A DNA stretch of 64,000 bases from Porticoccaceae bacterium (GCA_018654575.1 JABILI010000097.1:1-64000); one strand, 5' to 3'. Shown: positions 39,357 through 50,893, numbered from the stretch's first letter. The notes: generated by a model not told the origin, from the letters alone. Program-made: numbers and translations.

Positions 39357-40520
39357 ATGTCACTAGATAGCTCCAGTCCTGACAATTTCCTTAATGCCTG
39401 TGCGTCTCAGACAGCAGTCATAGACAAGCCGCTAGATTTAGTGTGTGGGGCGACTTTACCCTCTCATTCTCTTGTTTTTGAAGCCTACGGAACTCTCAAT
39501 AAAGCGCACAGCAATGCCATTCTTATCTGTCATGCGTTAAGCGGCGACCATCATGCTGCCGGCATTAATGCAGATGGAAAAGTTGGTTGGTGGGACCACT
39601 ACATTGGTCCAGGCAAAGCTATAGATACCACTAAATTCTTTGTCGTATGCCCCAACAACATCGGTAGCTGTTTTGGCAGTACAGGACCGACCTCCACCGA
39701 CCCTGAAACAGGGCAGGCCTATGGCCATAACTTTCCATCAATCCAGGTAAGAGATTGGGTTGAGTCTCAAAAGTATTTGATGGATCACTTAAGGATTGAC
39801 TGCTGGGCCGCGGTTATTGGTGGTAGTTTGGGTGGAATGCAAGCAATGTGCTGGTCGCTGGCCTACCCTGAAAAATTACAACATGCTGTCGTAATCGCTG
39901 CTGCGATGAAATTGTCTGCACAAAATATTGCCTTTAATGAAATTGCTCGTCGTGCCATAAAATCAGATGTTGAATTTAAGAATGGTCATTATTTGGATTA
40001 TCAAACGACTCCAAAACAAGGCCTTGCGCTAGCGCGTATGATTGGGCACTTAACGTATTTGTCTGACGATGCTCTTGGTAGAAAGTTTGGTCGTTTAGTA
40101 AATAATGGTGATTTGGATACGACTGGAAAAACACTGGGTGAATTTGAAGTCGCCAGTTACCTTAATTATCAGGGTGACAAATTCTCTCAGAAATTTGATG
40201 CCAGCAGTTATATTCTGATTACCCAAATGCTCGATCATTTTGACCTGGCCAAAGATTATAATGGCAACGCAGCTGAAGCTTTCAGTCACGCTCAATGTCA
40301 ATTTTTGGTCGTTTCGTTCAGCAGTGATTGGCGATTTTCTCCGCTATGCTCAGAACAAATCACCGATTCTTTGATCAATGCAGGTAAAGCGGTCTCTTAT
40401 ATTAAAATCGAATCTGATCAGGGACACGACGCTTTTCTTTTACCAAACGCACGGTACCAAAAAGCCGTTGGCCTTTATCTCAGTCGAGTTTCCAGTAAGC
40501 TCGAGGAAATCGCTTTATGA
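39357..40520 (+). CDS. metX: Homoserine O-acetyl/succinyltransferase
   Basis: AILICHALSGDHHAAG; GGSLGGMQAMCWSL; C-terminal SDQGHDAFLL. Confidence 0.95.
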   Translation: MSLDSSSPDNFLNACASQTAVIDKPLDLVCGATLPSHSLVFEAYGTLNKAHSNAILICHALSGDHHAAGINADGKVGWWDHYIGPGKAIDTTKFFVVCPNNIGSCFGSTGPTSTDPETGQAYGHNFPSIQVRDWVESQKYLMDHLRIDCWAAVIGGSLGGMQAMCWSLAYPEKLQHAVVIAAAMKLSAQNIAFNEIARRAIKSDVEFKNGHYLDYQTTPKQGLALARMIGHLTYLSDDALGRKFGRLVNNGDLDTTGKTLGEFEVASYLNYQGDKFSQKFDASSYILITQMLDHFDLAKDYNGNAAEAFSHAQCQFLVVSFSSDWRFSPLCSEQITDSLINAGKAVSYIKIESDQGHDAFLLPNARYQKAVGLYLSRVSSKLEEIAL

Positions 40521-41101
40521 TCCACAACGTCGGCCCTATTGGGGCTTGGATCGAACCTAACTCACGCCTACTTGACCTAGGTTGCGGAGACGGCACGCTG
40601 CTGCGAAAACTAATCGATGATTATCAAGTTCAAGGTTATGGTCTTGAGATTAACCCCGATGCTATTAATCTCTGTATTCAGAAAGGTCTTAACGTCATCG
40701 AGCAAGATCTAAATGGGGGCTTAGAGAACTTCCCCGACAACAGTTTTGAGTCCGTTCTCATGAGCCAAACATTGCAAGCCTTGCGTTATCCTCACTTGGT
40801 ACTCGATGAAATGCTTCGAATCGGTAACCGTTGCATTGTCACCTTCCCTAACTTTGGGCATTGGCAAACGCGCAGTTTTTTAATGCTTCGAGGACGTATG
40901 CCGGTCACAAAACAACTTGCCTATCAATGGTATGACACCCCCAACATACACTTATTTACCTATAAAGATTTCGAAGCACTCTGCTCTGAGCGCTGCATTA
41001 AAATATTAGAAAGAACCTTTGTCGGCAGCCAATTTCTAGGATTAAATAGCCTCTGCCCTAGCCTATTTGCTAAAACAGCGGTTTATCATCTAACAAAATA
41101 A
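40517..41101 (+). CDS. metW: Methionine biosynthesis protein MetW
   Basis: NSRLLDLGCGDGTLLRKL; translationally overlaps metX stop. Confidence 0.95.
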   Translation: MIHNVGPIGAWIEPNSRLLDLGCGDGTLLRKLIDDYQVQGYGLEINPDAINLCIQKGLNVIEQDLNGGLENFPDNSFESVLMSQTLQALRYPHLVLDEMLRIGNRCIVTFPNFGHWQTRSFLMLRGRMPVTKQLAYQWYDTPNIHLFTYKDFEALCSERCIKILERTFVGSQFLGLNSLCPSLFAKTAVYHLTK

Positions 41102-41143
41102 GGCTTTAATAGTTAGGCAATAATTATATCGAGGATCAAACAG

Positions 41144-41581
41144 ATGAAAAGACTTATTCTGGTAGCTTTGCTCCTGGCTATGCCAACGGTGGGACTAGCA
41201 TTTGAAGAAAAGCTATATAAGCAGCATGGAGACTACAAGATTTTTTTTAGTGCCTTTAATAGTTCCTTTATTGACCCCAATATTGCAGTCATAAATAAGA
41301 TTATTAGGGGGCAAGGTAAAGGCATCGTTAATATTGCTGTTATGGAAACCCTAGCAGTTGGCACGCCGGCGACTATTACCGGCCAGGTATTCAATATCTT
41401 GCAACAAAGTCAGACATTAGAATTTGTTGCTATTAAAGAGGAGCAAGCGCTCTATTACCTCGCACCCTTTGAATTTGAAAATGAAGATTATCTAACCTTT
41501 AAGATTACCGTTAAACCTAACAATGGCGAGCCAAGCTACGCCTATGATTTTAAGTTTCAAAAAAAAATGTACCATGACTAA
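41144..41581 (+). CDS. DUF4426 family periplasmic protein
   Basis: Signal peptide; HGDYKIFFSAFNSSFIDPNIA; typical position between metW and rdgB. Confidence 0.85.
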   Translation: MKRLILVALLLAMPTVGLAFEEKLYKQHGDYKIFFSAFNSSFIDPNIAVINKIIRGQGKGIVNIAVMETLAVGTPATITGQVFNILQQSQTLEFVAIKEEQALYYLAPFEFENEDYLTFKITVKPNNGEPSYAYDFKFQKKMYHD

Positions 41582-41590
41582 TCAGCAACA

Positions 41591-42205
41591 ATGCGGATGT
41601 TTAAAGTGACCAACCCAAAAAAACTTGTATTAGCCAGCGCCAACCCTGGCAAAATTAAAGAGCTACAAGAACTATTAAGCGGCCTAGGAATTAGCATCAT
41701 TCCCCAAGGCGATTTAAATATTCTAGATATCGAAGAGACAGGTCTAACATTTGTCGAAAATGCCATTCTAAAGGCTAGAAATGCCACGGCGCTTTCAGGC
41801 CTTCCCGCTATTGCCGATGACTCCGGGCTAGAAGTTGATTACCTCCTAGGGGCGCCGGGCATCTACTCTGCGCGCTACTCTGGTGATGGCGCCACTGACG
41901 CGGCCAATCGCGAAAAGCTATTAACAGCATTAACAGATGTTCCCGTCGGTCAGCGCGGCGCTCGCTATCAAGCAGTTATTGTCTATCTTCGTCACGCAGA
42001 AGATCCCACTCCAATTATCTGCCAAGGAACCTGGGAGGGCAGTATCGCTTTCGAACATCGAGGCACTCACGGATTCGGTTATGACCCAATATTCTATGTT
42101 CCAGAAATGGCTTGCCATGCTGCCGAACTAGACAAGCCAACCAAGCATAGTCTTAGCCATCGGGGCAAAGCTATTGACCAATTTTTACAGCAAATGAGCC
42201 TGTGA
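41591..42205 (+). CDS. rdgB: dITP/XTP pyrophosphatase
   Basis: [43 protein letters not shown]. Confidence 0.95.
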   Translation: MRMFKVTNPKKLVLASANPGKIKELQELLSGLGISIIPQGDLNILDIEETGLTFVENAILKARNATALSGLPAIADDSGLEVDYLLGAPGIYSARYSGDGATDAANREKLLTALTDVPVGQRGARYQAVIVYLRHAEDPTPIICQGTWEGSIAFEHRGTHGFGYDPIFYVPEMACHAAELDKPTKHSLSHRGKAIDQFLQQMSL

Positions 42206-43338
42206 TTCATTTACCGCCTCTCTCGCTCTACGTCCACATTCCTTGGTGCGTTAAAAAATGTCCTTACTGCGATTTTAACTCCCATGTAGCCAAAGACAAT
42301 ATTCCCGAGCAAGCTTATATTGCCGCCCTAATCGCAGATCTAAAAGCTGATCTGCATTGGGTACAAGGCAGAAAATTACACTCAATTTTTATCGGTGGTG
42401 GTACCCCAAGCCTTTTTTCTGGACCAGCAATCGAGGCCATCTTAGTTGCCGCTGAGGACTTGATAGGATTTGAGTCAGATATTGAGATCACACTAGAAGC
42501 TAATCCCGGAACCTTTGAGCAAAATAAATTCGCTGATTTTTACAGTGCCGGAATTAATCGGCTATCGATTGGGGTACAAAGTTTTAACGATTCACATCTC
42601 AGCCGTCTTGGTAGAATTCATGATGCTAGCCAGGCACTAAGGGCAATTGCCACAGCTCGGTCGGTAGGCTTTGATAATTTTAATATCGACCTGATGCATG
42701 GCTTGCCCAATCAGACTATCAGCCAAGCCGAGACTGACCTCGCGAAGGCCATCGATGCTGGCGCCGTGCATATATCCTGGTACCAATTGACTATTGAGCC
42801 AAATACCGAATTTTTCTCAAGACCACCAGCGTTACCTATTGATGATCGCCTAGCTGATATCCAAAACGCTGGCATGATAATGTTGCAAGAAAATCAGTTT
42901 GAGCAATATGAGGTTTCTGCCTTTTCCCTAAAGGGGAAAAAAGCAGCACACAACATGAACTATTGGCAGTTTGGCGATTATTTGGGTGTCGGTGCAGGTG
43001 CCCACGGAAAGATTAGTCTTCCAGACGAAGAACAAGTGCTTCGAACCACGAAAACCCGACAGCCCGATCATTATTTAGATCGTATTGGGTCTGCTCTCAG
43101 CCAAAGTAACCCAATTAAACCCGATGAAATGACATTAGAATTCATGATGAACGGCTTACGCTTGAAACAAGGCGTATCTATCGACTATTTCATGGCTAGG
43201 ACAGGGATAGATCCTAAATCTATTCGAAAAGCGACTAGTCATTTAGAATCTATGGGGTTACTAGAACCGAATTCTGATCACTATCGCACGACTCCCCTGG
43301 GTTATCAGTTTTTGAATACTGTATTGCAATCGTTCTGA
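42202..43338 (+). CDS. hemW: Radical SAM HemW (heme chaperone, coproporphyrinogen III oxidase-like)
   Basis: [41 protein letters not shown] start. Confidence 0.95.
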   Translation: MIHLPPLSLYVHIPWCVKKCPYCDFNSHVAKDNIPEQAYIAALIADLKADLHWVQGRKLHSIFIGGGTPSLFSGPAIEAILVAAEDLIGFESDIEITLEANPGTFEQNKFADFYSAGINRLSIGVQSFNDSHLSRLGRIHDASQALRAIATARSVGFDNFNIDLMHGLPNQTISQAETDLAKAIDAGAVHISWYQLTIEPNTEFFSRPPALPIDDRLADIQNAGMIMLQENQFEQYEVSAFSLKGKKAAHNMNYWQFGDYLGVGAGAHGKISLPDEEQVLRTTKTRQPDHYLDRIGSALSQSNPIKPDEMTLEFMMNGLRLKQGVSIDYFMARTGIDPKSIRKATSHLESMGLLEPNSDHYRTTPLGYQFLNTVLQSF

Positions 43339-43590
43339 AGTAGTTTTAAAAGGTATCCCCGCGTAAAAATAGGAGTGTTGTCTTGCCCAGTGAGCAAAGG
43401 GCTGCCCTTTTGGGTATCAAGCCAATTTGCACGAAGATATCGTCCAATTTCTGTTAATGGAGTTCGTCAGTCTCCATTTTAATTTTCCGGTCAACTATGC
43501 ATATTATTTGAAGCCCAAGCAAAGTCGGTGGTATGATCATCATCTGATCGGCATATCGCTGTTAAAATACCCATTTGGAGAACTCACTCA

Positions 43591-43917
43591 ATGAGCGAGA
43601 ATATTGTTCACGTCACTGATGCCAGCTTTGAAGCTGATGTCTTACAGTCTGAAACCCCTGCTATGGTTGACTTCTGGGCTGAGTGGTGCGGTCCCTGCAA
43701 AATGATTGCACCAATCCTCAGTGAGGTTGCAGACGAATACGCAGGCAAGATAAAGATATGTAAAGTCGATGTAGACAGCAATCCTGAGACTGCCGCTAAA
43801 TTTAATGTTCGCGGGATTCCAACTCTGCTCGTGTTTAAAAACGGAACCGTAGAAGCAACCAAAGTGGGGGCTCTATCTAAAAGCCAATTAGTCGAATTCG
43901 TTGATGGTTTAGTGTAA
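43591..43917 (+). CDS. trxA: Thioredoxin
   Basis: [18 protein letters not shown]. Confidence 0.97.
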   Translation: MSENIVHVTDASFEADVLQSETPAMVDFWAEWCGPCKMIAPILSEVADEYAGKIKICKVDVDSNPETAAKFNVRGIPTLLVFKNGTVEATKVGALSKSQLVEFVDGLV

Positions 43918-44135
43918 ATATCATTTGGCCCTAGTTCACTGGGCCCAAAATATTTCCTTGCGCTTTCTATGATCATCGCTATACTCAAGCTCTAAGAACA
44001 AATTCCAGCCGCATCTGACGTCTCTAAACATAACCCTTTGCGCCGACCAGGCTTTTAAATCATTCATTCCTAAAACTAGCTATCCGCTAAAATTCCGCAA
44101 TTTATTTGCTTAACAAACCTAAAAATAACCTATCT

Positions 44136-45395
44136 ATGAACCTTTCAGAACTAAAGCACAAACCTATTCCCGAACTACTAGAAATGACAAAGGCCTTAGG
44201 CCTCGACAACCTAGCTCGTTCCCGAAAAAATGACATTATCTTTGCCCTACTTAAAAAGCACGCTAAAGGCGGTGAAGATATTTATGGCGATGGGGTGCTT
44301 GAAATTCTCCCTGATGGTTTTGGATTTTTACGTTCCTCAGACGCATCTTACTTAGCTGGCGCAGATGATATTTATGTATCACCAAGCCAGATAAGACGCT
44401 TTAACCTGCGCACCGGCGATGCTATCTCGGGAAAAATAAGACCTCCAAAAGATGGCGAACGCTATTTCGCGATGCTTAAAGTAGATACGATTAACTACGA
44501 TGCTCCTGAAAACGCACGCAACAAAATTCTTTTCACCAACCTAACCCCGCTATTCCCAGATGAACGTCTAACACTAGAAGCGGGTAACGGATCTTCGGAA
44601 GACCTTACAGGGCGTATTATTGATCTCATATCTCCGATTGGTAAGGGCCAGCGAGGCTTGATTGTTGCACCGCCGAAAGCGGGTAAAACTATTATGATGC
44701 AGAATATCGCTCAGTCGATTGTTCGCAACAATCCAGAGTGCTACATCATGGTGCTATTGATTGATGAGCGTCCTGAAGAAGTCACCGAAATGCAGCGCAC
44801 TGTGCGCGGTGAAGTGATCGCCTCCACCTTTGATGAGCCACCGACTCGCCACGTGCAAGTTGCTGAAATGGTCATTGAAAAAGCTAAGCGTTTAGTCGAG
44901 CACAAGAAGGATGTAGTTATCCTGCTAGACTCAATCACACGTCTAGCACGCGCCTATAACACTGTAATCCCATCATCAGGTAAGGTGCTTACAGGTGGTG
45001 TTGATGCTAATGCTCTGGAAAAGCCTAAGCGTTTCTTCGGTGCTGCACGTAACATTGAATTCGGCGGTAGCTTAACCATCATCGCTACTGCACTGGTGGA
45101 GACTGGATCCAAGATGGACGAAGTCATCTACGAAGAATTCAAAGGCACAGGTAACATGGAATTAATTCTCGATCGTAAGATCGCAGAAAAACGTGTTTAC
45201 CCGGCGATCAATATTCGTCGCTCTGGTACACGTCGTGAAGAGCTGTTGATTGAAGAATCAGAACTGCAACGCATATGGATTCTGCGCAAACTCCTCCATG
45301 ATATGGAAGATATAGGTGCTGCAGAATTTATGGTTGAGAAACTTAAAGGATTCAAAAACAACACCGAATTCTTTGGCGCCATGAAACGTAAGTAA
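44136..45395 (+). CDS. rho: Transcription termination factor Rho
   Basis: [38 protein letters not shown]; start at ATG 44136. Confidence 0.97.
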   Translation: MNLSELKHKPIPELLEMTKALGLDNLARSRKNDIIFALLKKHAKGGEDIYGDGVLEILPDGFGFLRSSDASYLAGADDIYVSPSQIRRFNLRTGDAISGKIRPPKDGERYFAMLKVDTINYDAPENARNKILFTNLTPLFPDERLTLEAGNGSSEDLTGRIIDLISPIGKGQRGLIVAPPKAGKTIMMQNIAQSIVRNNPECYIMVLLIDERPEEVTEMQRTVRGEVIASTFDEPPTRHVQVAEMVIEKAKRLVEHKKDVVILLDSITRLARAYNTVIPSSGKVLTGGVDANALEKPKRFFGAARNIEFGGSLTIIATALVETGSKMDEVIYEEFKGTGNMELILDRKIAEKRVYPAINIRRSGTRREELLIEESELQRIWILRKLLHDMEDIGAAEFMVEKLKGFKNNTEFFGAMKRK

Positions 45396-45429
45396 CAATC
45401 TCTAAGCAGAGATATCGAGTACATCGACT

Positions 45430-46899
45430 ATGAAAAGCGCTGATCTTCGCGACTTCATCGCTCTTCTCGAACAACGGGGAGAGCTGGTGCGTATCAGCCA
45501 AGAAGTCGACCCCTATTTAGAAATGACCGAGATCAGCGACCGTACACTGCGCGCAAAAGGTCCGGCTCTGCTGTTCGAAAACCCTAAAGGCTATAACGTT
45601 CCCGTATTGTGTAATCTATTCGGCACCCCCGAACGAGTTGCTTTAGGTATGGGGCAAGAAAATGTTAGCGCCCTTCGTGATATTGGCGAACTACTGGCCT
45701 TTTTGAAAGAGCCCGAACCACCCAAAGGTTTGTTAGACTTGTGGGAGAAACGCCACGACTTTAAGCAAGTACTTAATATGCCGGTCAAGGTGGTGAAAAA
45801 GGCCCCCTGCCAGCAAATCGTACTTGAAGGTGATCAGGTTGACCTTGATAAACTACCCATTCAGACCTGCTGGCCCGGCGATGCCGCGCCGCTCATTACT
45901 TGGGCCTTGGCGATAACTCGCGGTCCAGAAAAAGAGCGGCAAAATCTTGGCATTTATCGTATGCAAAAGATCGCTAAAAACAAACTGATCATGCGCTGGC
46001 TGGCTCACCGTGGCGGTGCACTGGACTATCGTGATTTTCAAAAGAAAAACCCTGGCAAACCTTACCCTGTAGCCATTGCTTTGGGTGCTGATCCAGCAAC
46101 AACATTGGGTGCAGTAACGCCTGTGCCAGACACGCTATCTGAATACGCGTTTGCCGGCCTGTTGCGTGGCGAAAAAACTCAGGTGGTCACATGCCTTGGA
46201 AGTGATTTGCAAGTGCCTGCCACTGCCGAATACATTCTTGAAGGCTTTTTGCATGGCGATGAAGCTGATGAAGGGCCCTTTGGCGATCACACTGGCTACT
46301 ACAACGAGGTAGAGCCGTTTCCGATATTTACCATCGATCGTATTACTCATCGTGAAAATCCTATTTATCACAGTACCTATACTGGCCGCCCGCCAGATGA
46401 ACCGGCTATTTTGGGCGTCGCATTAAACGAAGTATTCGTGCCTATCCTGAAAAAGCAGTTTCCTGAGATTGTCGACTTTTACCTACCACCTGAAGGCTGC
46501 TCGTATCGTATCGCTGTGGTCAGCATGAAAAAGCAATACCCCGGTCACGCTAAGCGAGTAATGATGGGAGTTTGGTCATTCCTACGGCAATTTATGTATA
46601 CCAAATTTGTGATCGTTACCGATGATGATATCGACGTGCGCAACTGGGAAGATGTTATTTGGGCGATGACCACGCGGATGGATCCAGTGCGGGACACAGT
46701 CATGATTGAAAACACCCCCATCGACTATCTTGATTTTGCCTCACCCGTGTCGGGTCTCGGCTCTAAAATGGGGATGGATGCCACCAATAAAATGCCCGGA
46801 GAAACCGACCGTGAATGGGGTGAACCTATCGCGATGGATGATAAGGTCAAGCAACGTGTGGATGATCTTTGGAACGAACTTGGTATCGATAAAATATAA
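45430..46899 (+). CDS. ubiD: UbiD family 4-hydroxy-3-polyprenylbenzoate decarboxylase
   Basis: [24 protein letters not shown]; 489 aa; [11 protein letters not shown]. Confidence 0.95.
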   Translation: MKSADLRDFIALLEQRGELVRISQEVDPYLEMTEISDRTLRAKGPALLFENPKGYNVPVLCNLFGTPERVALGMGQENVSALRDIGELLAFLKEPEPPKGLLDLWEKRHDFKQVLNMPVKVVKKAPCQQIVLEGDQVDLDKLPIQTCWPGDAAPLITWALAITRGPEKERQNLGIYRMQKIAKNKLIMRWLAHRGGALDYRDFQKKNPGKPYPVAIALGADPATTLGAVTPVPDTLSEYAFAGLLRGEKTQVVTCLGSDLQVPATAEYILEGFLHGDEADEGPFGDHTGYYNEVEPFPIFTIDRITHRENPIYHSTYTGRPPDEPAILGVALNEVFVPILKKQFPEIVDFYLPPEGCSYRIAVVSMKKQYPGHAKRVMMGVWSFLRQFMYTKFVIVTDDDIDVRNWEDVIWAMTTRMDPVRDTVMIENTPIDYLDFASPVSGLGSKMGMDATNKMPGETDREWGEPIAMDDKVKQRVDDLWNELGIDKI

Positions 46900-46965
46900 A
46901 AATTTTGTCAGCTTAAACTGTGTGCTTCTGCAGTTCCGCACTAACACACAGCCTATATCATGGGC

Positions 46966-47688
46966 TTAGGCTCGTGATTCCATGGCGCTTTTGAAATTAA
47001 ATAACATCGCAACGATAGCAATTATCAGCAACACGGCCGGGGCGCTAACGCTATATTCAATATCTACTGGATCGATATTTCCAAGCAACAATGCCAGAAA
47101 AATACCATGGTAGATAATGCCAAAGGCACCAAGGCATACAGCCGAAATTTTAGCGCTCAAGGTAGGTCCGTAGAGGGGGCCTGCTGCCAGCAAAGCAAAG
47201 ACCGCGTACAACCAGAATCCTAAATAGTCAAAAGACGTGTACAACGAATAAGGTACGGAGACGTTTAATATGAGAAGTAATGCATCCGCCATTTGAGCGC
47301 TACCGCCTCCTGTAGAAATCATATCCGCCAGCATCGGTATAGTCCAAACCGCAATAAACTTAGGAATAATGAAGGCCATAACACTCATCGCCACTACGAC
47401 TGCGGCGATTATGCCTCGCAATGGGTTGTTGCGGGAAACTTGCCATGCAATACAAAAAAAGACGCCTGATGAGCTAAGCATAAAGACGATCTGATTAGCC
47501 CAGCCCAAAATAAAAGCGCCTCTATTAGTCGTCAACCAAGCAACTCGATCCGCATGGTCTGCCCCAAATCCGCCTGGGGCATCTAGTGGTAAAAATCCAG
47601 ATACCACGGCTACGATAATCGTAGTGATAGCTGACCAAAAGCCAAGCCTGTTGATTTGGTGATCGAGTGAAACAGTTGTACTCATCAT
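46966..47688 (-). CDS. Polytopic membrane protein of unknown function
   Basis: 240-aa hydrophobic ORF; paralogous to the degraded copy at 50576-50893. Confidence 0.75.
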   Translation of the reverse strand: MMSTTVSLDHQINRLGFWSAITTIIVAVVSGFLPLDAPGGFGADHADRVAWLTTNRGAFILGWANQIVFMLSSSGVFFCIAWQVSRNNPLRGIIAAVVVAMSVMAFIIPKFIAVWTIPMLADMISTGGGSAQMADALLLILNVSVPYSLYTSFDYLGFWLYAVFALLAAGPLYGPTLSAKISAVCLGAFGIIYHGIFLALLLGNIDPVDIEYSVSAPAVLLIIAIVAMLFNFKSAMESRA

Positions 47689-47796
47689 CTTCTCCTAAAT
47701 GTAATAAAAAAACCTTTGAGTAAGCCTGCATCACTAGAGCATGACTACTAGTCTTTGTACTTAAGACAGCAAACTCGAATAAGTATCACACTAAAC

Positions 47797-47812
47797 CATG
47801 TCATATGACATG
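47797..47812. promoter_or_regulatory. Putative TetR operator 1
   Basis: CATGTCATATGACATG, perfect 16-bp palindrome upstream of 46966-47688 gene. Confidence 0.7.
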
Positions 47813-47931
47813 TAAAGTGTTGTGCGATTTAATCGGATTTTCCCTACTTCATTCTTGTCGCTGCGACAGGTAAATTAAAACAAGGCAGTGGAGCTTCTCG
47901 GCGAGCCGCTATGGCAAGACCGACTTTATAT

Positions 47932-48489
47932 TCATTTTTTATACTTGTCCTGGATAAACTCCCTAACGAGCTCAAAGACAGTCGTATTTTCATCCGACCA
48001 AGGTCTGCCCTTACCAACAAACAATGTTGTCCCTTCTACCATAGACATTATTAAAAGTGCGTCAGCACGAGGTGCGGTGCTTCCACTACGCTCCAGACTT
48101 TTCTCGAACACTTGAATATAGTCTCTGTAGAGGTCATCAACCAAATCCGCCACTAACGGCTCAACCAGCATCATTCCCCAGAGTTGCGGCCACAGCCTAT
48201 CCTCCTGAAATAGGCCCTCGACAGGATCAGTCAGCAGAAACGTCAACAGTTCATCAATGTCTAGGGCGTCGACATCTGGGCTCACTAGTTCAAAAGTCTT
48301 TTTATACTCAGCGGTAATATAAGCAACTAAAGCACGCAGCATGACCTCCCGTGTTCGAAAATGGTACTGCAGAGCGCCTAGTTTGATACCACTTTCACGA
48401 GCCAGGGCGCGCATAGTTAAACTACCATAGCCAGAATCAGCGATAATTTTGATCGCTGTCTGCAGTATTTGAAGCTTACGCTCACTCAT
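47932..48489 (-). CDS. TetR/AcrR-family transcriptional regulator
   Basis: MSERKLQILQTAIKIIADSGYGSLTMRALARESGIKLGALQYHFRTREVML; start moved to 48489 since the tracked start lies inside the operator palindrome. Confidence 0.9.
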   Translation of the reverse strand: MSERKLQILQTAIKIIADSGYGSLTMRALARESGIKLGALQYHFRTREVMLRALVAYITAEYKKTFELVSPDVDALDIDELLTFLLTDPVEGLFQEDRLWPQLWGMMLVEPLVADLVDDLYRDYIQVFEKSLERSGSTAPRADALLIMSMVEGTTLFVGKGRPWSDENTTVFELVREFIQDKYKK

Positions 48490-48511
48490 AGAGATTTCCC
48501 TAAAGTATTGA

Positions 48512-48527
48512 CATGTCAACAGACATG
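48512..48527. promoter_or_regulatory. Putative TetR operator 2 (autoregulatory)
   Basis: CATGTC-AACA-GACATG immediately upstream of tetR. Confidence 0.7.
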
Positions 48528-48592
48528 CTTGATGCGGTACTTCCTACTAAACTGAACCGTTTGTGGTCTTACTCGTTCTCTGCCACAACATG

Positions 48593-50497
48593 TTAAGCCG
48601 ACTGCTCTTCTACAGCGCGCCAGGCTGCATCAAAGGCTGCCTGCATTAATGGCATAGCCTCTGAGTCAGAATTCGCAATAGAGATACGTCCAAATTGTGC
48701 TCGCCCAATTTCATGGGGTGCCTGCCCTTCTTCCCACTCAGGATCATCCAACCCCATATAGGAGTAGGCGTAACCATGGGGAATTCGATTGACCGTAATG
48801 GCGGCAATGTCAGTCTCATGATTAAAGCCATGTTGGCCCAGCATTGACTGCAATTGGTCACGAATCTCTTGCTCATAGGCTTTAAAAGGTGTGGCATAAA
48901 TCTTGTGGCGACCTACTCTAAATAAATCGCGTGCAGGCATATCTTTGACATCCGCAGGTGTTGGCGAAGCCATCATGAATACTGCCATCGGCTGATCGGG
49001 ATTCTGGGGTGGCTGATAGCCCCCTGCGGTCATGGTGGGGGCGGCGCTAACCCATTGAAAGGGGTCATAGGGACACTGCGTCAACGTAGCTCCAAGCCCT
49101 GCAAAGGCGCGACCATTTTTAAGAAGTACATTGGCATACACAAAAGGGGCTTTCACACCATAACTCAGTCCTTCTTTTTGCTCTTTACTCATCTCAGGGC
49201 AAAGATGCGGAATAAGTCCGTTGTAACAAGCAAGAACACAGTGATTAGCGCTTACTCTTAGAGCCTTACCTTTTTGAATATAGTCCACCTGTACATATTT
49301 TGACGTGATCTCTTTGACGCCGACCACCGTGCTGTTGAGCCTTAGTCGGGTTGTGTTTTTTTCGAGGTCCAGAGCTGTATAGTTAAACTGTGCGACTGCA
49401 ACATCCTCAAGGCCCTTCATGGTCGGTGCCACATTAGGTATGAGCTTATGGACCAATAACCGAGCAACCGAGGCATTGCCATCAGGAAGCATGTAGGCCA
49501 CTGGAGCATCTCCTAAAACAAAAGCGCCAGCAAGATCGCTGAGCCGATTTGTTATCCAGCCCATGGCCTTAAGACCTGGACAACCTGAAACCAGAGCTTC
49601 TAAGACCGTATGATTCCAACCAGCCGGGCCATTTAAAATACTCATGAACGAACCGAGAATGGGCAAGGTTTCTTCAGCTAAACCAACGCGCTCCACCAAA
49701 AATTGGTTGTAACTAACTGACTTAACATATCTATATTGTTCTAAGAGAGACAAATCATCGAGGAAGTCACGTTCGCCACCAAAAAATGCAATCAATTTGT
49801 TTTGCTCTATCCCCGGAATAGGAAGTTCTTTAACGGCTTCCTTGTACCCTTCACCCCCATGAAAATACCCCATCCAATTTCCACTAACGGTTTTATGACC
49901 TTCTGTAGAAGGAATCGTCATGGCGTTATTGGCACTTATTTTCCCAGCAAGCGCGAAATTATCAGGCGTATTGATTGCTATTGAATCTAGCGCCTTCTGG
50001 TCAATGCCAATATCCTCTAACAAGCCAACAGCCGTTTCACTGTAACCAGACATGCGCTCAATGTTTTGAGCGCCACCCAAACTCAGCACCATACGACCAT
50101 TTTGATGGAATTCATTGCGCTTAGCGTGACCACCAAAGTCATCATGGTTGTCCAACAATAAGATTTTTGCAGTAGGCCCCATTTTCTTTCGATAATACCA
50201 GGCAGCCGCAAGGCCACTCTGGCCGGCCCCTACCACTACGAGGTCATAGTGCTCATCTAATTCTTCGTAATGAGCTGGTTTTTGATTGTTCCAAGCTAAA
50301 GCATGAGCAACCTCATAGGATCCCTTATGACTACCGCGCATGCCTGTGAGCGTAGGCGGATAATAATCACCAGGCAATGTCTTAGAGACTAGCGATCCAG
50401 ACGCTTGCGCTATAACTTGTCCGGGCATCAATAGGCTTGCACCAGCGCCAATAGCCATACCATTTAGAAAATCTCTTCGTGTGATTTTTGAGGCCAA
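48593..50497 (-). CDS. Tat-exported FAD-dependent oxidoreductase, spermidine dehydrogenase-like family
   Basis: Twin-arginine TRRDFLNGMAIGAGASLL; YPPTLTGMRGSHKGSYEVAHAL; FAD-binding YDLVVVGAGQSGLAAAWYYRK. Confidence 0.8.
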   Translation of the reverse strand: MASKITRRDFLNGMAIGAGASLLMPGQVIAQASGSLVSKTLPGDYYPPTLTGMRGSHKGSYEVAHALAWNNQKPAHYEELDEHYDLVVVGAGQSGLAAAWYYRKKMGPTAKILLLDNHDDFGGHAKRNEFHQNGRMVLSLGGAQNIERMSGYSETAVGLLEDIGIDQKALDSIAINTPDNFALAGKISANNAMTIPSTEGHKTVSGNWMGYFHGGEGYKEAVKELPIPGIEQNKLIAFFGGERDFLDDLSLLEQYRYVKSVSYNQFLVERVGLAEETLPILGSFMSILNGPAGWNHTVLEALVSGCPGLKAMGWITNRLSDLAGAFVLGDAPVAYMLPDGNASVARLLVHKLIPNVAPTMKGLEDVAVAQFNYTALDLEKNTTRLRLNSTVVGVKEITSKYVQVDYIQKGKALRVSANHCVLACYNGLIPHLCPEMSKEQKEGLSYGVKAPFVYANVLLKNGRAFAGLGATLTQCPYDPFQWVSAAPTMTAGGYQPPQNPDQPMAVFMMASPTPADVKDMPARDLFRVGRHKIYATPFKAYEQEIRDQLQSMLGQHGFNHETDIAAITVNRIPHGYAYSYMGLDDPEWEEGQAPHEIGRAQFGRISIANSDSEAMPLMQAAFDAAWRAVEEQSA

Positions 50498-50518
50498 CGC
50501 AATCTCCCAATGCTCTTA

Positions 50519-50534
50519 CATGTCGTATGACATG
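50519..50534. promoter_or_regulatory. Putative TetR operator 3
   Basis: CATGTC-GTAT-GACATG upstream of the oxidoreductase gene. Confidence 0.7.
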
Positions 50535-50575
50535 CAAGCGTAACATAATCTTTCTTAAAAAGTCGATAGCCGGCC

Positions 50576-50893
50576 GTGAGTACTATGATTATATTAACGT
50601 CTCTGTACCGCTCTCTCTTTACCTCTTTTGATTACCTTGGATTCTGGTTGTATGCTGTCTTTGATCTTATGGCTGCAGGTCCTTTATTTGCTGTATCACT
50701 TAGTGCTAAAGTCTGCGCTATCACCTTAGGCGTTTACGGAGTGTTATTCCATATAATAATCATCTGTATTTTTGTTCGTCTGATACCCACAGAAGGGATA
50801 GAGCTCTAAGCAATGTCTACAGCTGGTCTGCTCTTTATTGTAGTAATCGCCGCATTGCCGATGTTCAAAAGTTCATCCATGTCCAGTGCTTAA
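50576..50893 (+). pseudogene. Truncated, stop-interrupted paralog of the membrane protein at 46966-47688
   Basis: LFTSFDYLGFWLYAVFDLMAAGPLFAVSLSAKVCAITLGVYGVLFH matches LYTSFDYLGFWLYAVFALLAAGPLYGPTLSAKISAVCLGAFGIIYH; in-frame TAA at 50807-50809, then AMSTAGLLFIVVIAALPMFKSSSMSSA* matches the paralog C-terminus. Confidence 0.85.

Noticed and set aside
43339-43590. Possible gene remnant between hemW and trxA (frame SEQRAALLGIKPICTKISSNFC*)
   Set aside because: No family recognised and no start/SD; treated as ordinary intergenic sequence.
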